A stretch of 64,000 nt of DNA from Saccharomonospora marina XMU15 (GCF_000244955.1 NZ_CM001439.1:5327234-5391233), one strand, 5' to 3'. Positions 1 through 8,726 are shown, numbered from the stretch's first letter. Numbers and translations are program-made. Notes: generated by a model from the sequence alone, not told the origin.

Positions 1-411
1 CTGCAGCCGCTCCAGCGTGGGAATGATGGCGTCGAAAAGGGCAAGCGACTCCGCGGGCCTGCCGACCCGGAACAGCAACAGGGCGCGCTGCCCTGAGATG
101 ACCGCCTGCAACTCCTGCTTGCTGCGGCCCTCGGGCAACTGCTCAAGGTGCGCCTGTGCTCGCCTGAGTCCCCGGAACCCCTTTGCTGTGGAACCCACTT
201 CCGAGGTCGCCAGGGCAAGACTGATCAGTACCCTGATCCTGGCCGCCACCCAGGCGGGGTCGGGTCGCGCCTCGGCGTCGATCAACCGCAACGCCTTGCG
301 CAGCAGCCGAATGGCTTCGATGTTGTGCGCGCTCGCCGCGGAGTCGTTGGCCTTCCGGTGCAGGGCGAGCACCGCGTCGAGGTCCCGATTCTGTTGTGTC
401 CCGCCACGCAC
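1..411 (-). CDS. CHAT/TPR-type protein, N-terminal part (cut by window edge)
   Basis: The minus-strand frame from a GTG at 411 stays open to the window edge, giving 137 residues. They form amphipathic helical hairpins with TPR-like character, for example the segments around HNIEAIRLLRKALRLID and GRPAESLALFDAIIPTLERL. A TPR-rich protein directly after an ECF sigma factor and a small companion gene is a familiar actinobacterial order in which the third gene usually ends in a CHAT (caspase-like) protease domain. That domain would lie outside the window, so CHAT is inferred from context only. The start is uncertain: the frame continues upstream, but 411 is the first plausible start after the preceding stop at 462 and it has no good ribosome binding site. 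Confidence 0.55.
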   Translation of the reverse strand, partial: MRGGTQQNRDLDAVLALHRKANDSAASAHNIEAIRLLRKALRLIDAEARPDPAWVAARIRVLISLALATSEVGSTAKGFRGLRRAQAHLEQLPEGRSKQELQAVISGQRALLLFRVGRPAESLALFDAIIPTLERLQ

Positions 412-461
412 GGGGTCTATATGAGCACACCCGTCAACAGCGCTGTCACGCCGGATGGCTG

Positions 462-926
462 CTACAGCACCACGGCCGGGGTGACGATGGTGCGGCGGCA
501 CGATTCGCCGCCGATGTACACCACTATCTGGGTGGTTCCGCTCGGCACGTCGTTGAGTACGAACCGGCCGCCGTCGTCGGCGACCGTGGTGAACGAGTCG
601 TGTCCGGCCACCCTCACTTCGACCGTGTACTGGCCTTCCGGCACGAGCCAGCCGTCGATGCGATGTCGCTGCCCCGTCTCGGTCAGGTTGATCATCACAG
701 TGAGGTCGCTCACTGTGAAAGTGATCGTGCCCTGGGCCACGCTGCGCACTCCGGTCAGCGCGTCCGCCCTTTCCCAACGCGCGACCTCGACGTCCAGGTC
801 CTCCAGCGCCAGCGCGAACTGCACCCGTTCCACCAGGTCGTCCGGCGGCGGGTCGAGTTCGTGGACGAACCTGTCCAGCTCCAGCAGCAGCGTGTCGTCG
901 TCCGGGAAGGTGTTGCCCTCGTTCAT
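462..926 (-). CDS. Small companion protein of ECF sigma factor, beta-sandwich-like C-terminus
   Basis: This 154-residue protein starts at an ATG overlapping the sigma-factor stop (ATGA), which suggests translational coupling. The N-terminal 50 residues are acidic and helical. The C-terminal half (about residues 65-154) alternates hydrophobic residues and has a G-rich turn pattern (VPEGQYTVEVRVAGHDSFTT, GRFVLNDVPSGTTQIVVYI) typical of carboxypeptidase-regulatory-like or Ig-like beta sandwiches. No transmembrane segment or zinc-binding anti-sigma motif is visible. Position suggests it acts with the sigma factor or the CHAT/TPR protein, but its role is unknown. Confidence 0.7.
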   Translation of the reverse strand: MNEGNTFPDDDTLLLELDRFVHELDPPPDDLVERVQFALALEDLDVEVARWERADALTGVRSVAQGTITFTVSDLTVMINLTETGQRHRIDGWLVPEGQYTVEVRVAGHDSFTTVADDGGRFVLNDVPSGTTQIVVYIGGESCRRTIVTPAVVL

Positions 927-1528
927 ACGCTGCCCCCTTGAGCTTCCAGCAGTCCCCGCATCCGCTGCAGGCACCGACCCCTCGTAGGTCCGATGCTGCC
1001 ATGCGGAATGCGAAGTGCGTCGGCGACCAGCCGATACTCGGCACGTCCTGAGAGAACCGTCAACCGCAGCAACTCCTGACACCGCTGCGGCAACTGCGCG
1101 AACGCCCGCCACAACCGGCGATCGCGATCGGCACGAACCGCTTCCGCGTCCGGCGCGGGTTGCGCGCTGGGAACGGTTTCGGCCAACTCCTCGGTGAGCG
1201 GCACCGGTGCGGGCTTTCGCCGTGCCGCACGCTGCGCCTCCCTTCTCGACGTGGTGATGAGCCACGCGGCGAGTGCCTTGGGGTCGGCGAGCTGATCCAG
1301 GTGCCGGAACAGGGCGAGCCACACCGTCTGCACGACGTCCTCCGCGGTGTGCCTGTCCAGCCCGTTGCCACGCGCGACCTGCCACACCAGCGGCGTCAAC
1401 TCCTTGACGAGCCGGTTCATCGCGGCACGGTTTCCCGCGCGCGCCTGGTGCATGCACGCCGCGTACAGCTCATGTCCGCGCAGACCTTCCCACGACGGGT
1501 CCGCCTCGGCGGTTCTGGCGTCGGTCAC
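923..1528 (-). CDS. ECF-type RNA polymerase sigma factor
   Basis: The 201-residue protein has the two ECF regions. Region 2 (about residues 35-100) includes LVWQVARGNGLDRHTAEDVV, WLALFRHLDQL and AWLITTSRREAQR. Region 4 (about residues 138-195) contains the helix-turn-helix ending IPHGSIGPTRGRCLQRMR. The IPxGSIGPTRxRCLxxLR signature is known from actinobacterial ECF factors linked to CHAT or kinase genes. It would direct RNA polymerase to a small regulon, perhaps including its own operon. It is the first gene of the run that continues through the companion and TPR-like genes. No classical anti-sigma factor is visible in the window. Confidence 0.9.
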   Translation of the reverse strand: MTDARTAEADPSWEGLRGHELYAACMHQARAGNRAAMNRLVKELTPLVWQVARGNGLDRHTAEDVVQTVWLALFRHLDQLADPKALAAWLITTSRREAQRAARRKPAPVPLTEELAETVPSAQPAPDAEAVRADRDRRLWRAFAQLPQRCQELLRLTVLSGRAEYRLVADALRIPHGSIGPTRGRCLQRMRGLLEAQGGSV

Positions 1529-1627
1529 CGCATCCGCCCTCCCGGATCGCGCTGTTCAAGTCGGCGCAGGCAGTATCTCGGGCCGGAAGGGACAGCGGAG
1601 TGGGTTGCCGGAATAGAGATACATTGC

Positions 1628-1981
1628 TCACTCGGTCGGAGTAACGGACAGGACGAAACTGACCGAGCGGCGCGGCCGGTCCTCCCACGGCCGCGCCAGC
1701 TCGGCCTCGATGAGGTGCCGGCCGGCGCCCACGACATCCAGCGCCAGCCGGCGAACCCCACCACCCCCCGGGGCCCCGTTCCCAACAGGGCCCGTTTCCG
1801 GATGGTCGCCACCCCCACGGACGTATTCGTCGGCGACCAGCCGAACCCCCTCAGGGAGGCGAAGTGACCACCGGTAACCCGACGTCCGAAGCTCCGGGAG
1901 CCGCAACTCCACGGTGTCTCCGACGCGCAACTCCGCTGCCCTGCCCGCATCGGACTGCGCCAGCCGGACCAGTGCCACCAC
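1628..1981 (-). CDS. Chagasin-type (I42) cysteine protease inhibitor
   Basis: This 117-residue protein, starting at GTG, carries the three loops of inhibitor family I42: TSGYRW (residues 33-38, matching NPTTGYxW), a glycine cluster GGGG (about 73-76), and RPWE (about residue 97). In chagasin these loops plug the active site of papain-like proteases. No signal peptide is seen, so it is probably cytoplasmic. It lies about 100 bp downstream of the repeat-protein gene and 0.7 kb from a C1A protease gene on the same strand, so the likely job is control of that protease. The pairing is inference; the family motifs are seen. Confidence 0.8.
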   Translation of the reverse strand: MVALVRLAQSDAGRAAELRVGDTVELRLPELRTSGYRWSLRLPEGVRLVADEYVRGGGDHPETGPVGNGAPGGGGVRRLALDVVGAGRHLIEAELARPWEDRPRRSVSFVLSVTPTE

Positions 1982-2095
1982 GCCCCGTCCTTTCCTGTGC
2001 CTGCGGCCGCTACGTCCGGCCGTCCTCCTCTTCTCCCGGGCGGTGGTGGCCGACGGCCCCCTCGGCTGCCGGCCACCACCTGTTCCGCGCGAGGT

Positions 2096-2710
2096 TCAGA
2101 CCAGCAACTGGTCGATCTCCCCGCGCGAGTCCTCGTGATAAGCGACAGGCAGCCGGTAGTTCTTCGCAAGCAGCGCCAGCAGCGTCAGATGGCTGTGGCC
2201 GGACTCGGAGGCGGGAGACAGCCGCTTCCAGCCCGCGCCGTGCACCGAGATCCACACCCCCGGCGATTCCCCTGCCGACCACAGTTGCGTGATCAATCGA
2301 TGCTGGCTCCAACCACTTTCGGAGGTGACCGCAGGTCGAGCCGGCTGCCGCTGGCTGCCCCCGTTGGGTGGCGGTGCGTAGGGGACCCAACCGGTCGGTA
2401 CCACCGGCCTCGGCGGCGGCGCATACGGATCCCAACCAGCCGGTACCACCGGCCTCGGCGGCGGCGCATACGGATCCCAACCAGCCGGTACCACCGGCCT
2501 CGGCGGCGGCGCATACGGATCCCAACCAGCCGGTACCACCGGCCTCGGCGGCGGCGCATACGGATCCCAACCAGCCGGCGCCACCGGGCCCGGCGGGGGC
2601 GCATACGGATCCCAACCAGTCGGCGGAGCGGGCGGCTGCACGTCCGGTGTGGACTCCTCCGGCTGTACCTCGTCCGCTGCCTTCGCGTCGTTCACCGCGT
2701 CCTGTGTCAT
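2096..2710 (-). CDS. Protein with six Pro-rich 15-residue repeats and a conserved C-terminal domain
   Basis: A 204-residue protein starts at an ATG with the ribosome site GAGGAAGAGG just upstream. Residues 1-30 are acidic. Residues 31-115 are six tandem copies of a unit like AGWDPYAPPPRPVVP. The last 75 residues form a compact segment (SGWSQHRLITQLWSAGESPG, HSHLTLLALLAKNYRLPVAY) that I do not recognise. Proline/tyrosine repeats of this kind often act as extended linkers or docking strips. It sits between the protease gene and the inhibitor gene, so the three may work together. No signal peptide or membrane segment is visible. Confidence 0.75.
   Translation of the reverse strand: MTQDAVNDAKAADEVQPEESTPDVQPPAPPTGWDPYAPPPGPVAPAGWDPYAPPPRPVVPAGWDPYAPPPRPVVPAGWDPYAPPPRPVVPAGWDPYAPPPRPVVPTGWVPYAPPPNGGSQRQPARPAVTSESGWSQHRLITQLWSAGESPGVWISVHGAGWKRLSPASESGHSHLTLLALLAKNYRLPVAYHEDSRGEIDQLLV
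2366..2620 (-). repeat. Six in-frame 45-bp tandem repeats inside the Pro-rich protein gene
   Basis: Units of 45 bp encode GW(D/V)PYAPPP followed by RPVVPA-like linkers. The four central copies are almost identical at the DNA level, which points to recent expansion by slippage or unequal exchange. The two outer copies have diverged (GPVAP at one end, TGWVPY at the other). Copy number is likely to vary between strains. Confidence 0.9.
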
Positions 2711-2727
2711 GGTGCCTCTTCCTCGAG

Positions 2728-3879
2728 TCAGCCGCCGTGGCTGATCGTGCTGAGCTCGTCGTTGTCGACGAACGGTGCGATGGTGTGACCGCTCGCCCTG
2801 GCGGAGCCGAGCACCGCCAGCGTGGTCGTCAGTTCGTCGGGCCCACCGCCGATGCGGGTCCATCCGAGGTTCTCCAGACAGACCCAACCGTTGGCCTGGT
2901 GCGCCGTCACGAACAATCCGAGCGCGCGCTGCGCTGGTAGCCAGGCGCGCAGGTTCACCCCGGTGCACCCGAGGGTGGTCGACCTCGGGTCGGGGTAGTC
3001 CTCGATGTAGGCCTCGCCGTAGGCGATACGCAAGAACCCGTTCTCTCCCCATTCGGGGCCCCACGAGTTCTTCGCGACCCAGCAGCCCGCGTCGTCGTCC
3101 CAGCCGATCAGTGCCACGCAGTGCCCACCGCTGGTCTGCTCGGTGGTGTGCCGGTAGACACCGCCGGTGTAGTGGAACAGGTCGTCGTACACCACGAGGC
3201 AGGCCGTCACGGCGCCGTAGCCGTAGATGTGCTCCTTGATGGCCGCCGGATCGCTGCTGAGATCGACGACGCCGTCGGCCTTGGCCACCCTGTCGCGCCA
3301 TGCCGGGTTGAGCGCACCCGCGTCGTCATCGGTGTAGGGGTAGTAGTCGGCGAACGTCACCCCGAGCTTGCGGCAGTCCTCGAACAGCTCGTCCGGCCAG
3401 GTGCCGTCCGGCAGAATCGCCTCCCGCGCGGCGGCGTGGCCGAAGAACAGGTGGGCTTCGGACAGACCCAGCTTCAGACCAGGCGCACCCCTGGTGTATG
3501 CCGCTGTGGTCTCCAGTGCCGCCACCGTGCCGAACGCGCTGCAGGAACCGCACTCACCCTGGTCCTTGACCGGCGTGACGTAGTTTCGACCGGCCACGTC
3601 GCGCAGGTCGAACGCCCGAGGCAGGTGCGGGGTGGGAGCGTGCTCGGCACGTACCGGCCTTCCCTCGAGTGACAGCGCGGCCTCGGCCATGCGGGCGGGA
3701 AGATCCGCCCGCGCGCTGATCTCCTCGGCCGACGGTGAGGGAACGCCGAGCCTGGCCCTGCGCGAGGTGGCGGAGAGCCTGCTCAGCCACGTTTCCCCGC
3801 ACCGCCACGGGTCGCCCATCGTGGCGAGCGAGTCGCGGATCACCGCGAGCTCGGCCACACATGGGTGCTCGTCGCTCAT
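2728..3879 (-). CDS. Papain-like (C1A) cysteine protease
   Basis: A 383-residue protein starts at an ATG behind GGGAGGG. The catalytic residues are all present: oxyanion glutamine in VKDQGECGSC, nucleophile cysteine in GSCSAFG (about residue 113), histidine in GGHCVALIGWDD (about 233), and asparagine in AKNSWG (about 252). The first 90 residues resemble a propeptide rather than a signal peptide, so the enzyme looks cytoplasmic or non-classically exported. About 90 residues follow the catalytic domain and contain no family I recognise. C1A enzymes are uncommon in bacteria. The nearby I42 inhibitor gene and the CHAT/sigma genes suggest a controlled proteolytic module. Confidence 0.92.
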   Translation of the reverse strand: MSDEHPCVAELAVIRDSLATMGDPWRCGETWLSRLSATSRRARLGVPSPSAEEISARADLPARMAEAALSLEGRPVRAEHAPTPHLPRAFDLRDVAGRNYVTPVKDQGECGSCSAFGTVAALETTAAYTRGAPGLKLGLSEAHLFFGHAAAREAILPDGTWPDELFEDCRKLGVTFADYYPYTDDDAGALNPAWRDRVAKADGVVDLSSDPAAIKEHIYGYGAVTACLVVYDDLFHYTGGVYRHTTEQTSGGHCVALIGWDDDAGCWVAKNSWGPEWGENGFLRIAYGEAYIEDYPDPRSTTLGCTGVNLRAWLPAQRALGLFVTAHQANGWVCLENLGWTRIGGGPDELTTTLAVLGSARASGHTIAPFVDNDELSTISHGG

Positions 3880-3984
3880 TGCGTCCCTCCCTGCGCGGTC
3901 GGCGTGCTGTCGCCCATAGGACGCACGCGGGGGGCCACCAGATACATCCGGGAGGAACTTTTTTCGTGAGCGAGTCGCGGACCG

Positions 3985-4503
3985 CTAGCTCGCCGCCGCT
4001 TCCTGCCCGCCGTGCTCCTCGTGCCAACGCTCGAACAGCAACGGGATCTCCCTCACCATGAAGTCAAGGAAGTCGACCATGTGCGCCAGCCGCCTGCCTG
4101 CGGGAGTGTTCTCGCCGACCGCCGCCACACCTTCCGCCGTGGCGTCGCGCCAGACCCGCATCATGCGGTCGCGCTTGAGGAACGACGCATACCAGAGGTC
4201 GTCGTAGAGGCGGTAGTGGTCACGCCTCGCGCCGGGCTGCCGTTCCTTGGTGACCAGCCCCATCTGCTCCAGATAGCGAACGGCGCCGGAGATAGCGGCT
4301 GGGCTGACTTTGAGTGCCTCGGCGAGTTCCGCCGCGGTCATCCGGCCGCTGTCGGTGACCGTCAGGGCGGAGAACACCCTCGCGGGCATGCGCTGGAAGC
4401 CCATCTGGGTCAGCGCCAGCGCCAGTTTCTCGACATACTCGCGAACTGCCTCCTCATCCCTGGTGAAGCTCGGGTCGCGCTGGGACTGTGGCCTGCTCGA
4501 CAT
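3985..4503 (-). CDS. GbsR/MarR-family transcriptional regulator
   Basis: The 172-residue product starting at MSSRPQ has a winged helix (about residues 45-100: MTAAELAEALKVSPAAISGA, VRYLEQMGLVTKERQPGARR) and a C-terminal helical region as in the GbsR/MarR subgroup. An in-frame ATG 39 bases upstream is possible, but the start at 4503 has GGAAGG about 12 bases before it. The gene is divergent from the ABC exporter genes. A perfect inverted repeat in the shared promoter region is the likely operator, so it probably represses the exporter, and itself, until a ligand binds. Confidence 0.85.
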   Translation of the reverse strand: MSSRPQSQRDPSFTRDEEAVREYVEKLALALTQMGFQRMPARVFSALTVTDSGRMTAAELAEALKVSPAAISGAVRYLEQMGLVTKERQPGARRDHYRLYDDLWYASFLKRDRMMRVWRDATAEGVAAVGENTPAGRRLAHMVDFLDFMVREIPLLFERWHEEHGGQEAAAS

Positions 4504-4551
4504 GTCGATCCATCCCTTCCGTCGGGTTCGGTCAATCACCAAATCTATACT

Positions 4552-4579
4552 GTTTCACATCTTCACAACTTTGTGAAAC
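4552..4579. promoter_or_regulatory. Inverted repeat, candidate MarR/GbsR operator
   Basis: GTTTCACA (4552-4559) and TGTGAAAC (4572-4579) form a perfect inverted repeat with a 12-base spacer, lying between the divergent regulator and ABC genes. A possible -10 element for the ABC gene, TATACT, abuts it at 4546-4551. The surrounding 90 bases are clearly AT-richer than their neighbours, as expected for a divergent promoter. Confidence 0.6.
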
Positions 4580-4591
4580 CAGTGTAGTTTC

Positions 4592-5509
4592 ATGAACATG
4601 GAAAACGCCATATCCGTGAAGGACCTGCACAAGTCCTTCGGGCCGACGAAGGCCCTCGACGGACTGAACCTGTCGGTCGCGACCGGCGAGGTCCACGGCT
4701 TCCTCGGCCCCAACGGCGCGGGCAAGTCGACGGCCGTTCGGGTGCTGCTCGGGCTCCTTCGCGCCGACCGTGGGCAGGTGAGCCTGCTGGGTGGTGACCC
4801 CTGGCGTGACGCGACCTCGCTACACCGCCGACTCGCCTACGTACCCGGTGACGTCAATCTGTGGCCCAACCTCAGCGGCGGCGAGGTGATCGATCTGCTC
4901 GGCAGGCTGCGCGGAGGTCTGGACAGGCGCCGCCGCGACGAACTGATCGAGCGCTTCGACCTCGATCCCAGAAAGAAGGGCCGCACCTACAGCAAGGGCA
5001 ACAGGCAGAAGGTTGCCGTCGTGGCCGCGCTCGCCTCCAACGTCGAGCTACTGATCATGGACGAGCCGACCTCGGGGCTCGACCCGCTGATGGAGGCGAT
5101 CTTTCAGGAAACCATCCAGGAAGAGCGAGGGCAGGGCCGCACCGTGCTGCTGTCCAGCCACATCCTCGCCGAGGTGGAGGCACTGTGCGACCGGGTGAGC
5201 ATCATCCGCAACGGACGGATCGTGGAGAGCGGCACGCTCGCCGACCTGCGCCACCTGACGAAGACGTCGATCTCCGCCGAGCTCGCCGGACACCCTAACG
5301 GCCTTTCCCAGCTGCGTGACGTGCACGACCTCAAGATCGAGGGCAACCACGTCCGGTTCGACGTCGAGACCGACGCACTCGACGAGGCACTGCGCCAGCT
5401 CACCCAGGTCGGCGTTCGCAGCCTGACCAGCCAGCCACCGACGCTGGAGGAGTTGTTCCTGCGCCACTACACCGAGACACCCGGGCCCGAGGCGGCGACG
5501 GCGAAATGA
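4592..5509 (+). CDS. ABC transporter ATP-binding protein (drug-exporter type)
   Basis: A 305-residue ATPase with Walker A (GPNGAGKST, about residues 39-47), a degenerate signature region (YSKGNRQKV, about 138) in place of LSGGQ, Walker B ([12 protein letters not shown]) and the switch histidine (LLSSHIL). The replaced signature is seen in the antibiotic-export DrrA-like group. The C-terminal 80 residues are the usual regulatory extension. It overlaps the permease gene by 4 bases, so the two form a transporter. Starts at 4592 and 4598 are both possible; neither has a strong ribosome site. Confidence 0.9.
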   Translation: MNMENAISVKDLHKSFGPTKALDGLNLSVATGEVHGFLGPNGAGKSTAVRVLLGLLRADRGQVSLLGGDPWRDATSLHRRLAYVPGDVNLWPNLSGGEVIDLLGRLRGGLDRRRRDELIERFDLDPRKKGRTYSKGNRQKVAVVAALASNVELLIMDEPTSGLDPLMEAIFQETIQEERGQGRTVLLSSHILAEVEALCDRVSIIRNGRIVESGTLADLRHLTKTSISAELAGHPNGLSQLRDVHDLKIEGNHVRFDVETDALDEALRQLTQVGVRSLTSQPPTLEELFLRHYTETPGPEAATAK

Positions 5510-7155
5510 CCACCACCGTCGAGCACGCCACGGCCCGCGCGCCGTACTCCTCGGCGAGAGCGAGCCACCTCACGGGCACGTGGCACCTGATCCGGCTGGC
5601 ACTGCGCCGCGACCGCATCGTGCTGCCGATCTGGTTGCTGGTGCTCGCGCTCGCGCCCGCGGGCACCGTCGGCGCGTACGAGCAGCTCTACCCGACCCAG
5701 GTCGAGCGCGAAGCGCTGACGGCGAGCATGGGCAACAACCCTTCCATCGCGTTGCTCTACGGACCGGCGTTCGACCTGTCCACCGCAGGCGGCTTCACGG
5801 CGTGGCGGTTCGGCACACTGCTGCCGCTGTTCCTCGCGCTCGTGTGCGTCTTCACGATGACGCGGCACACCAGGCAGGAGGAAGACACCGGCAGGCAGGA
5901 GCTGCTGTCGTCCACCGTGCTCGGCCGCTACGCGGCGCTCACCGCCTCGGTAGTCGTCTGCTCGGTGTTCGGGCTCGCCACCGGCCTGCTCACCGCGGGC
6001 GCGCTGATCGGCGCCGGGTTGTCCGCCACCGGATCACTCGCGCTCGGGCTCGGGTTCGCCTCGGTGACCTGGGTGTTCACCGCGGTGGCTGCGATCACGG
6101 CCCAGCTCGCCGAGTACTCCCGCACGGCCAACGGAATCGCGAGCGCGGTGCTGGGCGTGACGTTCGCCTTCCGCGCGCTCGGCGACGCCGCCACCGACGT
6201 GAGCTGGCTTTCGTGGCTGTCGCCGATCGGCTGGAGCACGCAGCTGCGGCCGTTCGCCGACGAGCGGTTCTGGGTACTGCTCATTCCGCTCGCCGTGACG
6301 GTGGCGCTGCTGGCGGTGGCCTACGCACTGCAGCCAAGACGCGACATCGGCATGGGGTTGCTGCCCACGAGCCTCGGGCCCTCGGGCGCGGCACCGAGCC
6401 TGCGCACACCGTTCGCGCTCGCCCTGCGGCTGCACCGGGGAGTGTTCATCGGGTGGCTGACCGGCTTCGCCGTTATGGCCGTGCTGTTCGGCGGGATGGC
6501 CGCCGGGATCGGCGACCTCGTCGGCACCAGTGAGCAGGCACGCCAGGTGTTCGAGCGGATGGGCGGCTCGGACGCGATCGTGGAGGCCTTCCTCGCCGCG
6601 ATGGCCAACTCGTTCGGGATGGTGGCCACTCTCTACGCGGTGCAGGCCGCGCTGCGGATGCGCGCGGAGGAATCCGCCGTGCGGGTCGAACCACTGCTGG
6701 CCACCGGTGTCGGCAGGCTGCGCTGGATGGGTGGCCACCTGGTGTTCGTGTTGCTCGGCAGCGCACTGCTGCTGGCGGGGGCGGGGCTTGGTATGGGCTT
6801 GGCACACGGGTTGCGGGTCGGCGACGTCGGCGGCCAGGTGTCGGCGGTGCTCGTCGCCTGTATCGCACAGCTTCCAGCGGTGTGGCTGGTGGCGGGTGTG
6901 GCGGTCGCGGTGTTCGGCGCCGTGCCGAAACTGACCAACACCGTATGGGCTGTCGCGGCCGTCTTCCTGTTGATCAGCATGTTCGGACCCGCACTCGACC
7001 TCGACCAGGCGGTGCTGGACGTCTCGCCGTTCCAGCACATTCCGAAGCTGCCTGGCGAGGAGTTGACCGTGGCACCGCTGGCGTGGCTTTCCGCCGTCGC
7101 GATCGCGTTCATCGGCGCCGGGATGGTCGCGTTCCGACGCAGAGACATCGGCTAG
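5506..7155 (+). CDS. ABC transporter permease (tetronasin/TnrB-like exporter)
   Basis: The 549-residue membrane protein has about 12 hydrophobic segments in two sets of six, a layout typical of the fused ABC-2 permeases of polyketide-type antibiotic exporters. A conserved stretch after the second segment ([19 protein letters not shown]) is characteristic of this group. It overlaps the ATPase gene and ends before a terminator. Together with the divergent MarR-like regulator it makes an inducible efflux system; the substrate cannot be read from the sequence. Confidence 0.88.
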   Translation: MTTTVEHATARAPYSSARASHLTGTWHLIRLALRRDRIVLPIWLLVLALAPAGTVGAYEQLYPTQVEREALTASMGNNPSIALLYGPAFDLSTAGGFTAWRFGTLLPLFLALVCVFTMTRHTRQEEDTGRQELLSSTVLGRYAALTASVVVCSVFGLATGLLTAGALIGAGLSATGSLALGLGFASVTWVFTAVAAITAQLAEYSRTANGIASAVLGVTFAFRALGDAATDVSWLSWLSPIGWSTQLRPFADERFWVLLIPLAVTVALLAVAYALQPRRDIGMGLLPTSLGPSGAAPSLRTPFALALRLHRGVFIGWLTGFAVMAVLFGGMAAGIGDLVGTSEQARQVFERMGGSDAIVEAFLAAMANSFGMVATLYAVQAALRMRAEESAVRVEPLLATGVGRLRWMGGHLVFVLLGSALLLAGAGLGMGLAHGLRVGDVGGQVSAVLVACIAQLPAVWLVAGVAVAVFGAVPKLTNTVWAVAAVFLLISMFGPALDLDQAVLDVSPFQHIPKLPGEELTVAPLAWLSAVAIAFIGAGMVAFRRRDIG

Positions 7156-7170
7156 GGGAGCCGAGCAGGG

Positions 7171-7204
7171 GTGGGTCCGGCCCAGTCGGGGAGGCCGGGC
7201 CCAC
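7171..7204 (+). terminator. Hairpin terminator after ABC permease gene
   Basis: GTGGGTCCGGCC (7171-7182) pairs with GGCCGGGCCCAC (7193-7204) with one G-U pair and a 10-base loop. It lies 16 bases after the permease stop and just before the 21-bp repeats. There is no U tract, as is common in actinobacteria. Confidence 0.65.
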
Positions 7205-7288
7205 CCGCCCGCGAGTCCCCCGCTCCCGCCCGCGAGTCCCCCGCTCCCGTCCACGAGTTCTGCGCTCCCGTCCACGAGTTCTGCGCTC
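7205..7288. repeat. 21-bp tandem repeat, four units (locus 1 of 3)
   Basis: Four exact 21-bp units: two of the type CCGCCCGCGAGTCCCCCGCT and two of the type CCGTCCACGAGTTCTGCGCT (each followed by C). The same family recurs at 20315-20440 and 35475-35558, each time directly after a plus-strand gene and before a convergent minus-strand gene. Confidence 0.9.
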
Positions 7289-7312
7289 CGGCGGTGACGC
7301 CGCGCGGCAGCT

Positions 7313-7807
7313 TCAGGCTCGCTCGCTGATCCGCCCACGCGAGTCCACAACCAGGTTCGCCTGTGGTCCCCCTGCACCACAGTCGGGGCCGTTGGGGTAC
7401 TGCGGAGTCGGGGTCACGCTCAGGGTCCGGTGCGCTAGCCGCTCACCATCCCCACCCGTGACGGTCAGCGTGACCTCGACCGGCCGCTGCGGCAGATCAG
7501 CGATGTCGGCGAAACCGTGCTGACCGCCCGTGGGCCGCAGCCGTGCGGAGCAGACGTCGTCCGGGCGCTCACCCGCACACGTCGAATCCGTGGCAGCGGT
7601 GGACTGGAACAGCTCGATCGGATAGGTGCGGCACGAACCACCCCAGCAGGTACGCAGTGTGGCGGCCTCGGCAGCGAGCCCGGCGCCGATATCGACCCCG
7701 ATGCCGACCCTGACGCCGATCTCGGTACAGGGCGGCTGCCCTCCCGATCCCACCGAAGCCCCGCAGGAGGAGACCAGCAACAGTGCCAGCAACGCCGTGG
7801 AACGCAT
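7313..7807 (-). CDS. Putative lipoprotein, function unknown
   Basis: A 164-residue protein begins with a short signal peptide ending in the lipobox LVSSC (residues 11-15), so the mature protein should be tethered to the outer face of the membrane. Seven further cysteines (around CTEI, RTCWGGSC, STCAGE, DDVCSA, GPDCGA) suggest disulfide bonds. No known domain is recognised. It converges on the ABC exporter and follows the coiled-coil gene on the same strand with a gap of about 70 bases. Confidence 0.75.
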   Translation of the reverse strand: MRSTALLALLLVSSCGASVGSGGQPPCTEIGVRVGIGVDIGAGLAAEAATLRTCWGGSCRTYPIELFQSTAATDSTCAGERPDDVCSARLRPTGGQHGFADIADLPQRPVEVTLTVTGGDGERLAHRTLSVTPTPQYPNGPDCGAGGPQANLVVDSRGRISERA

Positions 7808-7880
7808 ACGTCAAGGACGCGCGGCCACCCCCGCGACGTTGCATCGAAACGCGACCGACCCCGGGCACCGGCCGTGCCCG

Positions 7881-8654
7881 CTACTCGCTGCCGAGTTCGG
7901 TGACACGCTGCTCCGCGTCCGCCACCTCGCGATCGGCCGCAGCCAGTGCCTGCTTCGCCTCCGCCGTGCGCTTTCGTGCCTTCGCCTCCTCGCGTTCGGC
8001 CGCCCGCAGTTCCTTTCGCGCGGTGTCGCGAGCCGACCTGGCCTGCGCGGCAGCCTCCCGTGCCTGCTTCAACCGCTGCCGCCGCTGCCGTGCCGTGTCG
8101 GCGCCTTTGCGGCTGTCCGGCTGCTCTCCCCGCTCCCGCCGCTTTCCCTTGCCGGGTTTGCGTTGTGCGGGTCCGGCCTGCTGCGCGGTGGGTAGCCACG
8201 CGCCCGCGAACGCGTCGGGCGGGCGCAACGCGAAGACCAGGCGCCCACGCCGCACCGCGCGAGCGGACTCCGGGTCGGCGACAGCCGCATCGAGTGTCTC
8301 GGTGACCTCCCTGGACACCGCCTCGCTGACCCGCCCGGCCGCGGCCTGTGTCAGCTCGCGGACGAGGTCGTGGCGTTGCCTGGACAACTCGCGCAGCCGA
8401 TCGCCCGCGAGGTCGGTGTGCGCGTCACGAAGAGCGTCGCCCAGCCTGTGAAGGCCCTCGATGTCGTCGGGCCTGCTGCGTACGAGGTGGTTGACGAGCG
8501 CGGCCGAACTGGTCGGCTTGCGCAGTTGGTGGATTCGTTCGGCGAGGTCGCGGTCGCCGTCGGCGCGTGCCCGCGCCGCGCGCTCCTCGCGCAGCCGCGT
8601 GAACTCCTCACGGCGGGCTGCGTACAGCTCGTCGGCCACGGCCTCGAAGTCCAT
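7881..8654 (-). CDS. Coiled-coil protein, conserved in actinobacteria, function unknown
   Basis: A 257-residue protein with the start placed at MDFEAVADEL; six upstream in-frame codons are less likely. Residues 1-120 are helical and charged. Residues 140-165 contain a short hydrophobic stretch (GRLVFALRPPDAFAGAWLP). The last 90 residues are an Ala/Arg/Glu-rich coiled coil with heptad spacing (KQAREAAAQARSARDTARKE and onward). Similar proteins occur in many actinobacteria without a known role. It is divergent from the glutaredoxin gene. Confidence 0.75.
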   Translation of the reverse strand: MDFEAVADELYAARREEFTRLREERAARARADGDRDLAERIHQLRKPTSSAALVNHLVRSRPDDIEGLHRLGDALRDAHTDLAGDRLRELSRQRHDLVRELTQAAAGRVSEAVSREVTETLDAAVADPESARAVRRGRLVFALRPPDAFAGAWLPTAQQAGPAQRKPGKGKRRERGEQPDSRKGADTARQRRQRLKQAREAAAQARSARDTARKELRAAEREEAKARKRTAEAKQALAAADREVADAEQRVTELGSE

Positions 8655-8726
8655 TCGGTCAGCGTCTCGCAAGGGTGCCGCCTCGGCCAGCCGTGGCCAC
8701 GGCTACGGTGCAGGTGGGAGGAAGAT

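Noticed and set aside
143-430. 95-codon minus-strand frame at the window start
   Set aside because: The alternative frame from 411 gives a coherent helical-repeat protein running off the window; the 95-codon frame is a shadow.
2366-2620. CRISPR or minisatellite in non-coding DNA
   Set aside because: The 45-bp period is a multiple of three and the repeats encode a clean in-frame protein repeat with a good start and ribosome site.
7205-7288. CRISPR array
   Set aside because: Repeat units are contiguous 21-mers without unique spacers and no cas genes are near; the same applies to the copies at 20.3 and 35.5 kb.
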